Assembly (NCBI GenBank): GCA_947359465.1
Contig: OX375873.1
Location: 71,623,477 to 71,687,476, forward strand
DNA from: Metellina segmentata
Lineage: Eukaryota > Arthropoda > Arachnida > Araneae > Tetragnathidae
Reading direction: 5' to 3'
Length of the DNA stretch: 64,000 nt
Position 1 is the stretch's first letter; every line of letters begins with the position of its first letter. The notes below the pieces were generated by a model. It saw only the letters and a list, made by a program, of their open reading frames with translations. It had not been told where the DNA came from and searched no databases. Positions 1 through 10,413 of this stretch are shown one piece after another. The position numbers and the translations under genes were made by a program.

Positions 1-357
1 TATGTATATCAACATCATTGTAAATTGGAATTTGAAGTGTGCAGTTTGTGTCTTGCACCCATTGGCCCACTGTTAGAAGTAGGAATACGTTAAACCCGTA
101 AGAAGTACAAGAACTGCGCTTTATATGTTTTATTGATTTTACTTCATTTGAAGGTCTAAAATGCGCACATCGACATCAGTTCCGTGTAAATGGATTTCAA
201 TACGGTTTGAAATGTAAGCAACAACACTGACATTAATAAATAAGAAACAATTAAAAGACTGAAGCGCAGATCATATGGTATGGTGTCCAGAATGTCCAAC
301 GGGGACCGAGAACTGGTCACTTTTAATCCCTTTGGCCAGTTCAAAAGCCCTTAGGAT
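1..357. other. Intergenic DNA, nothing recognised
   Basis: AT-rich sequence. The only ORF is a 62-codon minus-strand frame with no family motif and no flanking signals. No repeat, RNA gene or splice signal could be supported here. Confidence 0.5.
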
Positions 358-682
358 ATAGCTCCAGTCTACATTTATAGTAGTGGCAACGTAAACCGTG
401 TGGCGTGTTTTTTTTTGTGCACTTCTAGTAGCGAGTTATGGCAGGTTAAGACAATTCATCTGAATTACGGTTATTGCGGTTTTTTTATGGCAACCTCGGC
501 CAGCAGAAAGTTTAGATTTTCATTTTGAATATTCTAGAAAGTTCTTTTAAAATCCGTTAAACTGTCGTTTCATTTAATTGGTTCATTTAAAATAATTATT
601 TCTTTGGAGACTTTAGAAGTGTGCCACAAAAAAAAAAAGCGCCACGGCCGTTGCCACCGCTATAAACGTAGACTAAAGCTAT
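358..682. mobile_element. Internally deleted copy of a TIR transposon, same family as 50333-51146
   Basis: The ends form an inverted repeat: the left reads ATAGCT..AGTCTAC.TTTATAG..GTGGCAACG inward, and the right reads the same on the opposite strand. Between them are blocks also found at 50333-51146, in the same order: a CACTTCTAGTA block, GGCAACCTCGGC, TTTTCATTTTGAATATTC, and the right-hand GACTTTAGAAGTG. This copy lacks about 450 bp of the other copy's interior. No clean target duplication is visible, so it is older. It ends about 360 bp upstream of the predicted TATA box of the gene at 1228. The superfamily is unassigned; the sister copy's 8-bp target duplication points to an hAT-, P- or Merlin-like origin. 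Confidence 0.7.
527..544. promoter_or_regulatory. Perfect four-pentamer heat-shock element inside the transposon copy
   Basis: GAATATTCTAGAAAGTTC consists of four alternating nGAAn/nTTCn units, the canonical HSF trimer-binding array. The identical 18-mer occurs in the second copy of this transposon at 50498-50515, although the surrounding sequence has diverged. It lies about 500 bp upstream of the TATA box of the gene at 1228, so it could act on that promoter. HSF binding is inferred from the motif only. Confidence 0.55.
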
Positions 683-938
683 GTGACCAGCGGTCCCGAA
701 AGGGCTAGTCACATTACAAACAGAATTCATTAAACATATTTCGTTGGGTTTTCAACGTCTAAAGTCACCGGGTCTCAAAGTTTATTTTAAACTAACATAA
801 CCATCTGTCATTATTCGTGTTGTATTGGTTTACTGTAGATTGAAAAAAGTGACTAAAGGATAATACACTTTTAAGTATTATCTTTCACTGTCTTATTATG
901 ACTATTATTCATAGAAATGATTGAACATGGTTAAATTG

Positions 939-1000
939 AATTCATGTTTTCTTTTCAAAGTACAAACAAAATTCATGTTTTCTTTTCACAGTACAAACAA
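939..1000. repeat. 31-bp tandem duplication just upstream of the TATA box
   Basis: Two adjacent 31-bp units (939-969 and 970-1000) start AATTCATGTTTTC and end GTACAAACAA, with a single difference (CAAAG versus CACAG). The duplication ends 38 bp before the TATA box of the gene at 1228, so it sits where proximal promoter elements would be. Confidence 0.85.
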
Positions 1001-1038
1001 TTAGAACTTCAATTATCTATATTTCATTGTTTCTCAAG

Positions 1039-1045
1039 TATAAAA
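1039..1045 (+). promoter_or_regulatory. Candidate TATA box for the 1228 gene
   Basis: TATAAAA lies 189 bp upstream of the ATG at 1228. A start site 25-35 bp downstream would give an unspliced leader of about 155-160 nt. The position relative to the long ORF is sensible, but TATA-like strings are common in DNA this AT-rich. Confidence 0.4.
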
Positions 1046-1227
1046 ACGAAGACTTTACATTGTTGGTATTTTAGAAACATATAGTATAAGAGATAAAACA
1101 ATTTATACATTCATAACAATGATTTTTAATAATTCTGTTGCGAATATTATCAAACAAAGCTACTCATTTTCTTATGCTAGCAAACATTGTGATTTCTTAG
1201 CGATTTACTTTCGAAAACGAGTAAAAT

Positions 1228-2784
1228 ATGGATAAACCTGAGATTATTGCAGGGTTATTTTTGTGTCCTTGGATTTGGATCCTTTTTCAGTTACTTATCC
1301 TTGGTAATACAGCTTACGTTATACTATTGACTGCGTACTTGCTGTTGCTAATGGCTTTTAACAGCGATGAGGAAAAATACACAGATACGAACTTCATTGA
1401 AGATGAAAACATTATAGGAATGGAAGAAAATATGGATATTGAATTGGTAGAAGATGGAGACATTAAAGAAAAGAAGAATAAAAAGGTGGATATGGATTTT
1501 GTTGAAGTAGATATTAAAGGAAAGAAAGAAAAGATGGATATGGATTTGGTAAAAGGAGATATTAAAGGAAGGAAAGAAGAAAAGAGTATGGATTTGGTTG
1601 AAGAAGAAGGAAATGAAGAAAATATATGTATAGATATGGTTGAAGAAAAATATGTTAAAGGAAAGGAAGAAAAGATCGGTATGGATTTGATTTTAGAAGG
1701 AGATATTAAAGGAAAAGAAGAAAAGAAGGATTTGAATTTTGTAGGAGATATTAAAGAAAAGAATGAAAAAAAGGATATGGATTTTGAAGAAGGAGATTTT
1801 AAAAGAAAGGAAGAAAAGATTGATATGGATATGGTCGAAGAAGGAGATAATAAAGGAAAGGAAGAAATGAAGGATATGGATTTGGTTGTAGAACGATATA
1901 TTAAAGGAAAGAAAGAAATGAAGGATATGGATTTTGTAGAAGGAGATATTAAAGGAAATGAAGAAAAGAAGGATTTGGATCTTGAAGAAGGATCTTTTAA
2001 AGGAAAAAAAGAAAAGATTGATATTAATATGGTTGAGGAAGAAGGTGTCAAAAGACAGGAAGATAATAAGGATACGGATTTTGAAGGGGATATTGAAGAA
2101 CAGGAAGAAAAGAAGAATATGGATTTTGAAGAAGGAGATTTTAAAGGAAAGGAAGAAAAGTTTGATATGAATATGGTTGAAGAAGGAGGTGTTAAAGGAC
2201 AGGAAGAAAAGAAGTATATGGTTGAAGAAAGAGATATTAAAGGAAAGGAAGAAAAGAAGGATATGGATTTTGAAGTAGGAGATATTAAAGGAAAGGAAGA
2301 AAAGATTGATTTGGATTTGGTAGAAGAAGAAGGAGGTAGTAAAGGAAAGGAAGAAAAGATGGGTATGGATTTGGGTGTAGAAGAAGATATTAAAGGAAAA
2401 GAAGAAAAGCCCAAACCTGTGATTGAATCAAAAGACCTAAGAAGGTCTAGAAGCACAGGACCAAGACATCTGTATACCGCTGAGAACGATGAGCCCAAAC
2501 ATAGTCTGGATTTCTTCTCTTGCTTTCGACATTGCTTAAATTGGCGCAATTCGAAGAAAATAATTCAACGCATACCTTTGAGTTGCATTGAAGAAGGAAA
2601 GGAAGAAAAACCTTCTACCAGCGTTGAAGCCGTTAGATGCGATGGAAGTGCCAATGACAACATGATCCCGTCCACATCTGGGAACGTAACATTGCCAGCG
2701 AAAAAAAGAATTGCACACAAACCGAAAATGAACAAGCTGTTACAAAGAATTAAGAAAAATCTGTTTGAAAAGAAAAATGTTTAG
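1228..2784 (+). CDS. Intronless Lys/Glu-rich tandem-repeat protein with hydrophobic N-terminus
   Basis: A 518-residue uninterrupted ORF and the only gene here that looks intact. Function is unknown and no named family was recognised. Residues 7-25 and 29-44 are strongly hydrophobic with a short Gly-Asn-Thr break, suggesting a membrane hairpin or a signal anchor plus a second segment. From about residue 70 to 395 there are some 19 imperfect units of 14-18 residues, roughly I-K-G-K-E-E-K-x-D-M-D-F/L-V-E-E-G-D. They are highly charged and probably extended, helical or coiled-coil. The last 120 residues differ: an Arg-Ser stretch (RRSRSTG), three cysteines in a hydrophobic patch (FFSCFRHCLNW and PLSC), a Ser/Thr-rich segment and a very basic tail (KKRIAHKPKMNKLL). 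The ATG lies in gtaaaatATGG. In-frame survival of a repeat array across 1.5 kb argues for selection or recent origin. A recently born lineage-specific gene is an alternative to a conserved one. Confidence 0.7.
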   Translation: MDKPEIIAGLFLCPWIWILFQLLILGNTAYVILLTAYLLLLMAFNSDEEKYTDTNFIEDENIIGMEENMDIELVEDGDIKEKKNKKVDMDFVEVDIKGKKEKMDMDLVKGDIKGRKEEKSMDLVEEEGNEENICIDMVEEKYVKGKEEKIGMDLILEGDIKGKEEKKDLNFVGDIKEKNEKKDMDFEEGDFKRKEEKIDMDMVEEGDNKGKEEMKDMDLVVERYIKGKKEMKDMDFVEGDIKGNEEKKDLDLEEGSFKGKKEKIDINMVEEEGVKRQEDNKDTDFEGDIEEQEEKKNMDFEEGDFKGKEEKFDMNMVEEGGVKGQEEKKYMVEERDIKGKEEKKDMDFEVGDIKGKEEKIDLDLVEEEGGSKGKEEKMGMDLGVEEDIKGKEEKPKPVIESKDLRRSRSTGPRHLYTAENDEPKHSLDFFSCFRHCLNWRNSKKIIQRIPLSCIEEGKEEKPSTSVEAVRCDGSANDNMIPSTSGNVTLPAKKRIAHKPKMNKLLQRIKKNLFEKKNV

Positions 2785-2811
2785 ATTTTTTTGATAGTAA
2801 AAAGCCGAAAT

Positions 2812-2817
2812 AATAAA
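2812..2817 (+). terminator. Poly(A) signal of the repeat-protein gene
   Basis: AATAAA lies 28 bp after the TAG stop. A second AATAAA at 2973-2978 could serve a longer 3' UTR. Either would complete a TATA-ORF-AATAAA single-exon gene. Confidence 0.5.
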
Positions 2818-2984
2818 CTGTTCTATAGATTCAAGAAAAACTTCTGAGAAAACACCCTGGCTATTTCCGATCATTAAAAACTTAGTGTTATAAGAAGATA
2901 ATAGTAGTAAGATAAAGGTGACAATGCTATTAGTTATTTAGTACCAAACATGTTTAATTTATCTTAAAAGACAATAAATCTATA

Positions 2985-3499
2985 TTTAATATCCCTCCAA
3001 ACCTTTTGTGTTTTTATTTCATTGATATCATTTGGAATTAGTGATTTGATGGGACTTTTAAGATTATAAAAGTACTATATAACGGAAGTCAGAACACCAT
3101 TTTCACTTTTTAAAAATTAACTGTTAGCTTTTACAACCGCAATATCACTTTACTTATTCGTGAGGCAGAATGACACATTTAAATGTGTATTTGTGTAAAG
3201 AAAGTATTCCTAAAAATATTTATTTCACAAGCTCAGAGATTTTTCATACCTTAGTATTTTAGCTTAACTGTTTGATTTCACATGTAGAAATTTAATGCCC
3301 ATTTTTTCTGGAGTCGGAAGAAAAACAATCAATACACACACAAATTTCTAGGTGTTGTCCTTGAATGTTTCCCTTCGGGATGGATAACTGTACCTTCACT
3401 AATAGCCCGTTGTGTTGCTTCATTGTAACGTTAATTAATTGTCTAATTTCCTAAAATTCCTAAAATACCTAATTTGTTTTTGAGCGTTTCAAAATTATA

Positions 3500-3552
<53 letters not shown>

Positions 3553-4649
3553 TTCTGTTACGTGTATAAGCCTTTTGGAGCAATATACTGTAACAACACA
3601 TGTAGAATACATACGTGGATGAATTAACACATTAAAAATGTTTTTGATGCTAACAATCCTTTTTGTCCTATCAGTATTTTTTTCTTATTTTAAAATAGAT
3701 TACTAAGAAGTCTTCTGTTTTATCTTTCTGTGTTACGTAGCTGTACTTTTAACAGTTTCCATGTCTTAACCCTTCTTTGCATAATGGTGGAAATTTCCAT
3801 CATAACATTGAATGCACAAAAATTATATAAAAGAACAAGTTTACTTTAAGATGATCGTGTCTAGATACCTTTTTAATGTCCATTGCATAAAAAAAACATA
3901 GCTGTCAAAAATAAGCAAGTGTCAATATCAGTAAAACGAGCTTGAAGTTGTCATTCCGCTGTTTGTTGTAGTTGCAATAAACGTATGATTTCGTTTTTAA
4001 TTTTTTTTTATTATACTTGAGTTTATATTGCTAAAAAAGTGAAAATGAGTGGAAGAAAGGTTTGTAACATGTGTTTCTGTTATTTTTAGAGCAATTTCTG
4101 AAAAAGTTTGCGTTTAATTTAAAAAATACCACATGATACCATCATATTGTTTTTTGCTAAATTTATACTATAAATATATACTAAGATTTTTTAACCATTT
4201 TTCCTTTAATTTTGAACATGAATTATATCACCTTGATTTATTTCACCAATAAAGAAAATATCATGCAAATAAGGGTTAAGCACCCCGAACCTCAAATAGT
4301 ATTGAACAGTTTCAAATTTTTACAGAACAAAATATAGCTCTTAAGTACATTCTTAATCTGGTTTTTAAAAAGTTCTTTTAATTTCAGACTCGATACAAGG
4401 TAAAGGAAATTCAGTTGCTTGATGAAAAAAGAAATCAAAACTCAACCTTCGAATTTAAGAATTTTTAATTACAATTTTTTTTATACTATTTAATCTAATC
4501 TATGTTTATAGATTTCAGGAAAGGTATCAGAACCGCCTCCCAGAGCTCACTATATATATAATTTAAAGACCCAATTCAATGAATATATATTTAAACATAT
4601 TCATGGAATAAAGAAAAAGAATATAAGATTCAGATGCCCTTCAGTCACT
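2985..4649. other. AT-rich intergenic DNA
   Basis: No ORF with family motifs, no paired terminal repeats and no RNA gene. It holds the (AT)n tract at 3494-3550 and many homopolymer T/A runs. Confidence 0.5.
3494..3550. repeat. (AT)n microsatellite
   Basis: Nearly pure alternating AT for about 55 bp, with one TT interruption near the start. Confidence 0.95.
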
Positions 4650-5170
4650 TTAAATTGAATATGCTTCACCGGCGAACGTTTATAGGTGAAGGTGCAGAAA
4701 GCCAAAATTTTTTCTAATCGAATGTGTAAAAATCGAACTCTTGGGTCAGAGTGACAGAGATGATATTTCTTTCCGATACATTAGCTGACTCTCGAAACGG
4801 ATTACAAAAGCTGTCCGCCCAGACAGACATCCGGCTCCACGGCTTTTGTGGTCTGTGTACATTCCTTAAAAGCCCTGGCAAAGAAATGTATCCTTGCGAG
4901 AAGCGAGAGGGAAAATTCCAACTCTTTCGTTCATTCAACAGCCATTTTGACATCGTATCATATGACGATACGCACTTAAGTTAATCGAATTGAAGCCACG
5001 AGGCATGAATCATTCAAGTCACGAACATATAAACTTCGGCTTCAAGCCACCCTTGAAAGCGCTCCGTTACAAAAGCCCGGGAATAATGGATGGTTTTGCA
5101 AAAGGCTGGAAAGGGCGGGGAAGAGATGGAAACGGGTAAATGAAATGATGTTTGGGCAACACATATAATT
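4650..5170. other. GC-richer non-repetitive island, candidate conserved non-coding DNA
   Basis: This block has visibly fewer A/T runs than its flanks and contains segments such as CAGACAGACATCCGGCTCC and AAAGGGCGGGGAAGAG (a GC-box-like GGGCGG). Overlapping short ORFs exist on both strands (4714-4953 minus, 4751-4984 plus), but neither has a recognisable domain. It could be a regulatory element or an old exon. Confidence 0.25.
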
Positions 5171-5343
5171 TCACAAGATGGTTTTCTTTTACCTAATATT
5201 GATACACTTTTGTGCCAAGTAAACGAGCTGCTGCCTAAATAAATTACTGTTCAGTAACAGACTCGAACAAAGGAAGATTGTGCGATATTTTAGTGCCTGA
5301 ATGGGGAGACGTCCCATTCATTTAGGAATTTCGTCTTGATATA

Positions 5344-5383
<40 letters not shown>
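5344..5383. repeat. (GA)n microsatellite
   Basis: About 40 bp of GAGA repeats with one AA interruption near the 5' side. Confidence 0.95.
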
Positions 5384-5385
<2 letters not shown>

Positions 5386-5710
5386 TAGATTTTCTTTTTA
5401 CATTTACTAGTGCGTCGTCGTTAAGGTGGTAATTAGGAAATTTAAATATTTTTCTATAAGACGTGCAGCACTACACAGGAAAACTGAGCCCAAGTTCCTT
5501 AATTGCCGATGTCTATTGATGACAGTGTCTTTAGTCACTTTTGGGCATCTTGTTTAAATCCATTGATAATAAGTCCAGGCAATGTTCAGTGCATTTAATA
5601 TCTTAAAAGAAAGAAAATGTGTCAAATATAATAATAAAAAAGCAGTTCATGTACTTCTGGCGATATTAATTCGTATTTCCAATAAAGTTGCGAACTTTTA
5701 TGTTCCCAGA

Positions 5711-6290
5711 ATTATCTTCTGAACGTCCGATCCAATTGTATCCCATTTACTTGTGCGAAGGTGTTCTTATTAAATTCTTTGAATATTTGACCTTATATTT
5801 AGCTGTTTAAACAGTACGTAAACTCTACTCTTTGTGTTAAAAAAGTATCTGCCTGGTTTTAATTATTGAGCGTGTTGCACTTATGATTTTTATGTTGGGT
5901 AGTCTCTTTTATTTTCATATGCTAAAGGATAATGGTGCTTACTTTTTTCACAAAACAGGCATGAATACTATTTATGCACTTGCAGTTGAATAACAGATTA
6001 TCTTCTGAACGCCCTTTCCAATTGTAACCCATTTACTTGTGCAAAGGTATTCTTATTAAATTCTTTGAATATTTGACCTTATATTTAGCTGTTTAAACAG
6101 TACGTAAACTCTACTCTTTGTGTTAAAAAAGTATCTGCCTAGTTTTAATTATTGAGCTTGTTGCAATTATGATTTTTATGCAGTGCAGTAACTTTTATTT
6201 TCATATGCTAAAGGATAATGGTGTATACTTTTTTCACAAAACAGGCATAAAGCACAGGCACTATTTATGCACTAGCAGTTGAATAGCAGA
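5711..6290. repeat. Tandem duplication with 286-bp period
   Basis: The unit beginning ATTATCTTCTGAACG at 5711 restarts at 5997 and runs to about 6290. Long blocks are identical in both copies, for example CTGTTTAAACAGTACG and ATATGCTAAAGGATAATGG. The second copy carries a short AAGCACAGGC insertion near its end. No ORF spans it. Confidence 0.9.
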
Positions 6291-7638
6291 GGTTCCTATT
6301 TCAAGATATTGAATTGAACTAGTATAATAGTTTACTATTATAGAGTTGGCCAAAAGGAAAATTCCACCCGTTCCTACGCACTCTAAGGGTAAACATAACA
6401 AACGGGATTAGTTATAGGAAAGTCACATTCAGTCCTAAATCATTTAGCGACACACTTAAACGTTTATTTTAAATTTTAAAATGTCATCTATTGTAAATAA
6501 CTCATCTCACTTCATTTCAAAACGTGTTATTTGGTTGAATTTGTTCTTTAATATTTGGCAAGGCCTCTTAGAGATTAATCTAATTGGATACCACGCTTTG
6601 CTCGACAATTTCTGTTCATCACGACAGGGCAGTTTTCCACACGAAAGTAATCCACCTGGACGGTTAAAAAATATATTGGCCCCACCATTTTTTAAATTTC
6701 AAATTGTATTTATTCTAGAATTGCAATCTACGTTCTATTTAAATAATGATACCATGCATTGCCTTTAATGAACTATTCAATGCCATTTATTAGCTAACAT
6801 GAGGTAGTAAACAGGACTTCAAGCAACATATTTTTCATCCTGGATATCATTCATTCTTTTATTAATTATTGGATGTTTCCTGTCCAGAAGGAACTTTCCA
6901 TTTTTTCTGTCACTTTAAGAGTAGCGAATCACATTTTCTATCACCTTGATTACCCTTTCTTTACCTGAAAGCTGGATTTATCGAATATTAATAAACTGAA
7001 TATTTCTTTTCATTTCGTAATTCTTTTAAGACTTGTTTTAACTATAACATATATCTGACGTCATCAGTTTTAAAAATTGCACTGAACTTTTGGACACTAG
7101 TGTATTTTATACCCAAGTTAAATTAATTCAGTCTAGACTTCGTGTAACATTTTAAGTTTTTTGTCCTAAAATAAAAATTCTCGTGAGATACATGTTGGTA
7201 ATTAATTTTTTACGCGAAAAAGTTTCTAAAAGAAAAATTTTCAAAAGGTAAAAAACACTAACCACAGTTTTTTTTAAATGGTTTAAGAATGGTTATAATT
7301 TTATTTGCTTCTTTACATTGCACAGTTCGGGATTGTTATGTTTATTTTATCGCTGAATGTAATGATTGTGATTGTACGAAATTCATACTATTTGTAACAT
7401 TTTATATCTGCAGAGAAAGATATATATGTGTGTGTGTAGATATTTATAAGATTAAACATACCAAATATGATAAAGAAAAGGTAAAAAAATTTCATATCCT
7501 ATAAATAATTTTAAAATACTTTAATTAATTATTGAAAAGTACTAAAAAATTACATCTGGAATACACCCATATATTGAAAACAATTGAACAAAATGTATCT
7601 TAGGTGTATTATAATATCTTGTTAGAGTAATAAGTTGC
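6291..7638. other. AT-rich intergenic DNA
   Basis: Frames of 71 and 95 codons are present, but they have no domain, no convincing start context and no flanking signals. I see nothing else supportable. Confidence 0.5.
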
Positions 7639-7868
7639 GTAGGTAGGTATTTTAATTAACGTTGCACTAGAGCAACACAACGGACTTTTGGCGAAGGTAC
7701 GGGATCAATCCCAAAGGGAAAGAATCGAGGACAACACCATTTTTTACATAACTTTTAACCATGGTCAGATGACGAGGTTACACCTGAGCTGGCTCCCCAT
7801 GCTCCAAACCTCCACGCCACTCCAGCATGAAGATATATAAGGCCATGACAGATTTAACGTGCAACGTC
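7639..7868 (-). repeat. SINE-like dispersed repeat, body only
   Basis: One of at least six copies in the window. It reads GTAGGTAGGTATTTTAATTAACG, then CACTAGAGCAACACAACGG, GGTCAGATGACGAGG, CCTGAGCTGGC, CTCCAAACCTCCACGCCA and CATGACAGATTTAACGTGC. The copy at 8405-8612 shows a tRNA-like head at the far end of this consensus, so the sense strand is minus and this copy is 5'-truncated. Confidence 0.75.
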
Positions 7869-8404
7869 TCCTTTGTACAGAATATTTGGAAAATATATAT
7901 CTAATGACAACAGGCTGTTTAATTGTAACAGAAAACTGGAACTAATTGGTTAACTTAAATTTGCAAGAAATTACTTTTCATAATCCTGTATACACTACTT
8001 TAATTAAGATCTCTCAGCTATCTCATCATTACATATTTTATAATTAATTATTAATTTATAAATTATTAATTAGGTTATACAATCAGTTTTATCTATTTGC
8101 GTATCATATCATGTGGTACGTATTCTTACAGGACATAACTGTCTTACCGATCATTTCATCGCCTATTCATATCCACTCTAGCCTTTTTGTCCACGCTGTG
8201 ATTCTGAAATGTAATGGACTGAAACCACCTGTTTCGATGTAGGATCTCCACTGACTTTGTGAGGTATCTAGGTACTGGGAGGCGGAATGAATTTAGGACA
8301 ACGGCTTCGGTCTTCTTTGTTTCTTCGTTGCTTTTTAATGTGTGTTATTTTAATATTTTTACTGTCATTATTCATTGTTTTGTGTTAGGCTAACATTTCT
8401 CTTG

Positions 8405-8612
8405 TATTGAACCACTATAAGATGCGAGGTCTATACCTGAACTTCCATCTCACTCTCCAAACTTACACACCACACCAACATGAAAACGTTTGAGTCCACA
8501 TAAAGTGCGCCCCAACATACAACGAGGGTCTATGGTAATATCGAGTTCCGAACTCGCAGCTCTCCAGTTTTCAATTCGCGACTCTACAAACTTGACTACC
8601 ACGACCCTATTC
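8405..8612 (-). repeat. SINE copy with tRNA-like head
   Basis: Plus-strand 8405-8500 matches the body shared with 7639-7868 and 60318-60560 (CCATCTCACTCTCCAAAC, CACCACACCAACATG). The far end read on the minus strand resembles a pol III promoter. An A-box-like GTAGTCAAGTTTGTAGAG lies at about 8599-8582 and a B-box-like GAGTTCGGAACTC at 8554-8542, about 40 nt apart. This fits a tRNA-derived SINE. The source tRNA is not clear and the head is diverged. Confidence 0.6.
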
Positions 8613-8653
8613 TAATAGAGAGATAATTATATTCTATGCTTTCAGTTTGTTTT

Positions 8654-9122
8654 ATGGTGGCTTCGCACCAACGGCGACCAAGACAAAAAACATGCCTTTT
8701 GGTTATTGTACATGCGTCTTACAAACACCTTTTGTTTCTCCCGGTTTATCTCTGTCGCTGCGCTTTCAAGACTTGGGAGGAAATTCAACTATTCTCTTTG
8801 TCGCCATGCCGACAGCCAATCAGAATAATGCCTAATCCGATTTCGGTTGATGTTTTCCACCCACTTCATTCTTTCATCATCAGCCAGAAGCTTTAAAAGC
8901 AATCGTCTTGTCAAACAAGTTTTATTAAACGCGGACGCGTTCTGTCAGCCATCTTGCATAATCAAAGCGGAAATAAATGTTTTGCTATCGAAACAGAAGA
9001 TTATGCGCATGCGCAAATAAATTGTTGTTGCTAGTGGTGTGAAGCCTTTTTAAACAGCAACAGAGACATGCGTGAAATGTTGCCTGTCTCTGTTGGTGCC
9101 GCCATTTGTGTGGAGCCACCAT
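8654..9122. mobile_element. MITE family M465, copy 1
   Basis: 469 bp with inverted ends: the left starts ATGGTGGCTTCGCACC and the right end, read on the opposite strand, starts ATGGTGGCTCCACACA. A second copy at 10414-10877 is similar along its whole length, including GTTTCTCCCGG, ACAGCCAATCAGA, ATCAGCCAGAAGC and GCATGCGCAAATAAATTG. No coding capacity. An obvious target duplication is missing, so the superfamily is undetermined. Confidence 0.75.
9004..9015. promoter_or_regulatory. NRF1-like palindrome in the MITE
   Basis: TGCGCATGCGCA is a perfect palindrome matching the NRF1/Ewg-type consensus. The sister MITE has TGTGCATGCGCA at the equivalent place (10758-10769), one base different. Both copies also have a CCAAT box (AGCCAATCAGA). 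Binding is inference from motif shape. Confidence 0.4.
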
Positions 9123-10413
9123 CAGACGGACTAATATTTTATCAAAAGATGTCCGACACATTATTGCATAGTTATGAAAAAATTAGTTTACTTTATAGAA
9201 CTAACGCTGGCTAAAATTCGCAAGACTACTCTGGAAACGGACAAACACTTAATAAATGTTCTACCGTAACTGGTAAATAGAAGTTCAAGGGTGAATCGAA
9301 GCATTTTTCGGATAAAAGTGGTTGTGGCCTATAATATTACTATGTTAAATGTAAAAAAAATACTATTTAATATCTCTTATACTAAGATCAATGTCAGTTC
9401 ACCATTGGACTGAAAAGGACACAAACTGTGACTACACAGGTAGTTTATATGCATCGCTGATAAGTATCTTCCCGCCATGACTGCTTAGAGGAACCCAACT
9501 ACTACACGTAGTTGAAATATGCATTTCTGGTGTTTTGGCTAGACTTTCCCCAACTTCATACCTCTTGGAATCTGTAAGCATATCTTATTTTATCATTTTA
9601 CGTTAATTTGTCACGAATTTTTAATTAGATTTAGTCAAGTTTTTAGGTAAATAGAAGCATTGCTTCTCTTAACCCTTCGATTTCGCAATAAGTCATCCTT
9701 CTTGTCCCAATGTCGTTTTCTTCTCGTTACTGGAGAGCAAGTTTGGGGGAAGCTCCCTACACCTATAGTACTTAGTTGAGGGCAGAACTTTTCCCCCATG
9801 CACACAAATTTGTAAACTCTTTCATTTTGCTTCGTTGTTTTGAACAAATTGTGCAATCATGAGTTGTCATTAGGTATTTTTACTGTAACCAACTTATAAT
9901 ATTTTGTAGGTACCAACTCTTTTCTTCTTTGTTTGCAATTAAAAAAAATTGTAAACTCCTGCTTTTCTTTTTCATTTCTAGAATTTGTGCAAACGCGCCC
10001 TAAAACGTTTTTATTGATTTGATTCTAGTGATTTGGCAAAGCCAACTATTATTTTTCTGACCGATTGAATTTTTTTGTATCTATAATTGATGGTTTAACA
10101 TTTTAAGTGGAAGGCCCTACTCTTTGTAAAGTTGAAATGAAAAGAAAAGAGAAACAATTTTGTTGCTGTTAATTTTCCCTTCTTTCTGAACTAACTTTTT
10201 ATTGATGGTGTTTTAAGGTTTTGTTTGGAGACTTTAATGAGGTTTTTAAAAAAGACATTAACTGTCTTTGATCACGTATCAGATTTGAAAAAAGGCAAAA
10301 AAAAAAAAAAAAACAGGTCACTACTTGCCTTTGTACGGACTTGATGGAAAACAGAAGCAATACTTAAATTTAATTCTGCCATTACAGTCAAAAATTAAAA
10401 TTTTTTTACCATT
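9123..10413. other. Intergenic DNA between the two MITE copies
   Basis: No supportable gene. A 73-codon minus-strand frame at 9635-9856 has no recognisable domain. A poly-A run lies at 10299-10315. Confidence 0.5.

Noticed and set aside
1314..2549. 411-codon minus-strand ORF rich in Ser, Phe and Pro
   Set aside because: It is the antisense of the purine-rich repeat gene: few stops can arise opposite AAA/GAA/GGA codons. The hydrophobic N-terminus, TATA box and poly(A) signals belong to the plus strand.
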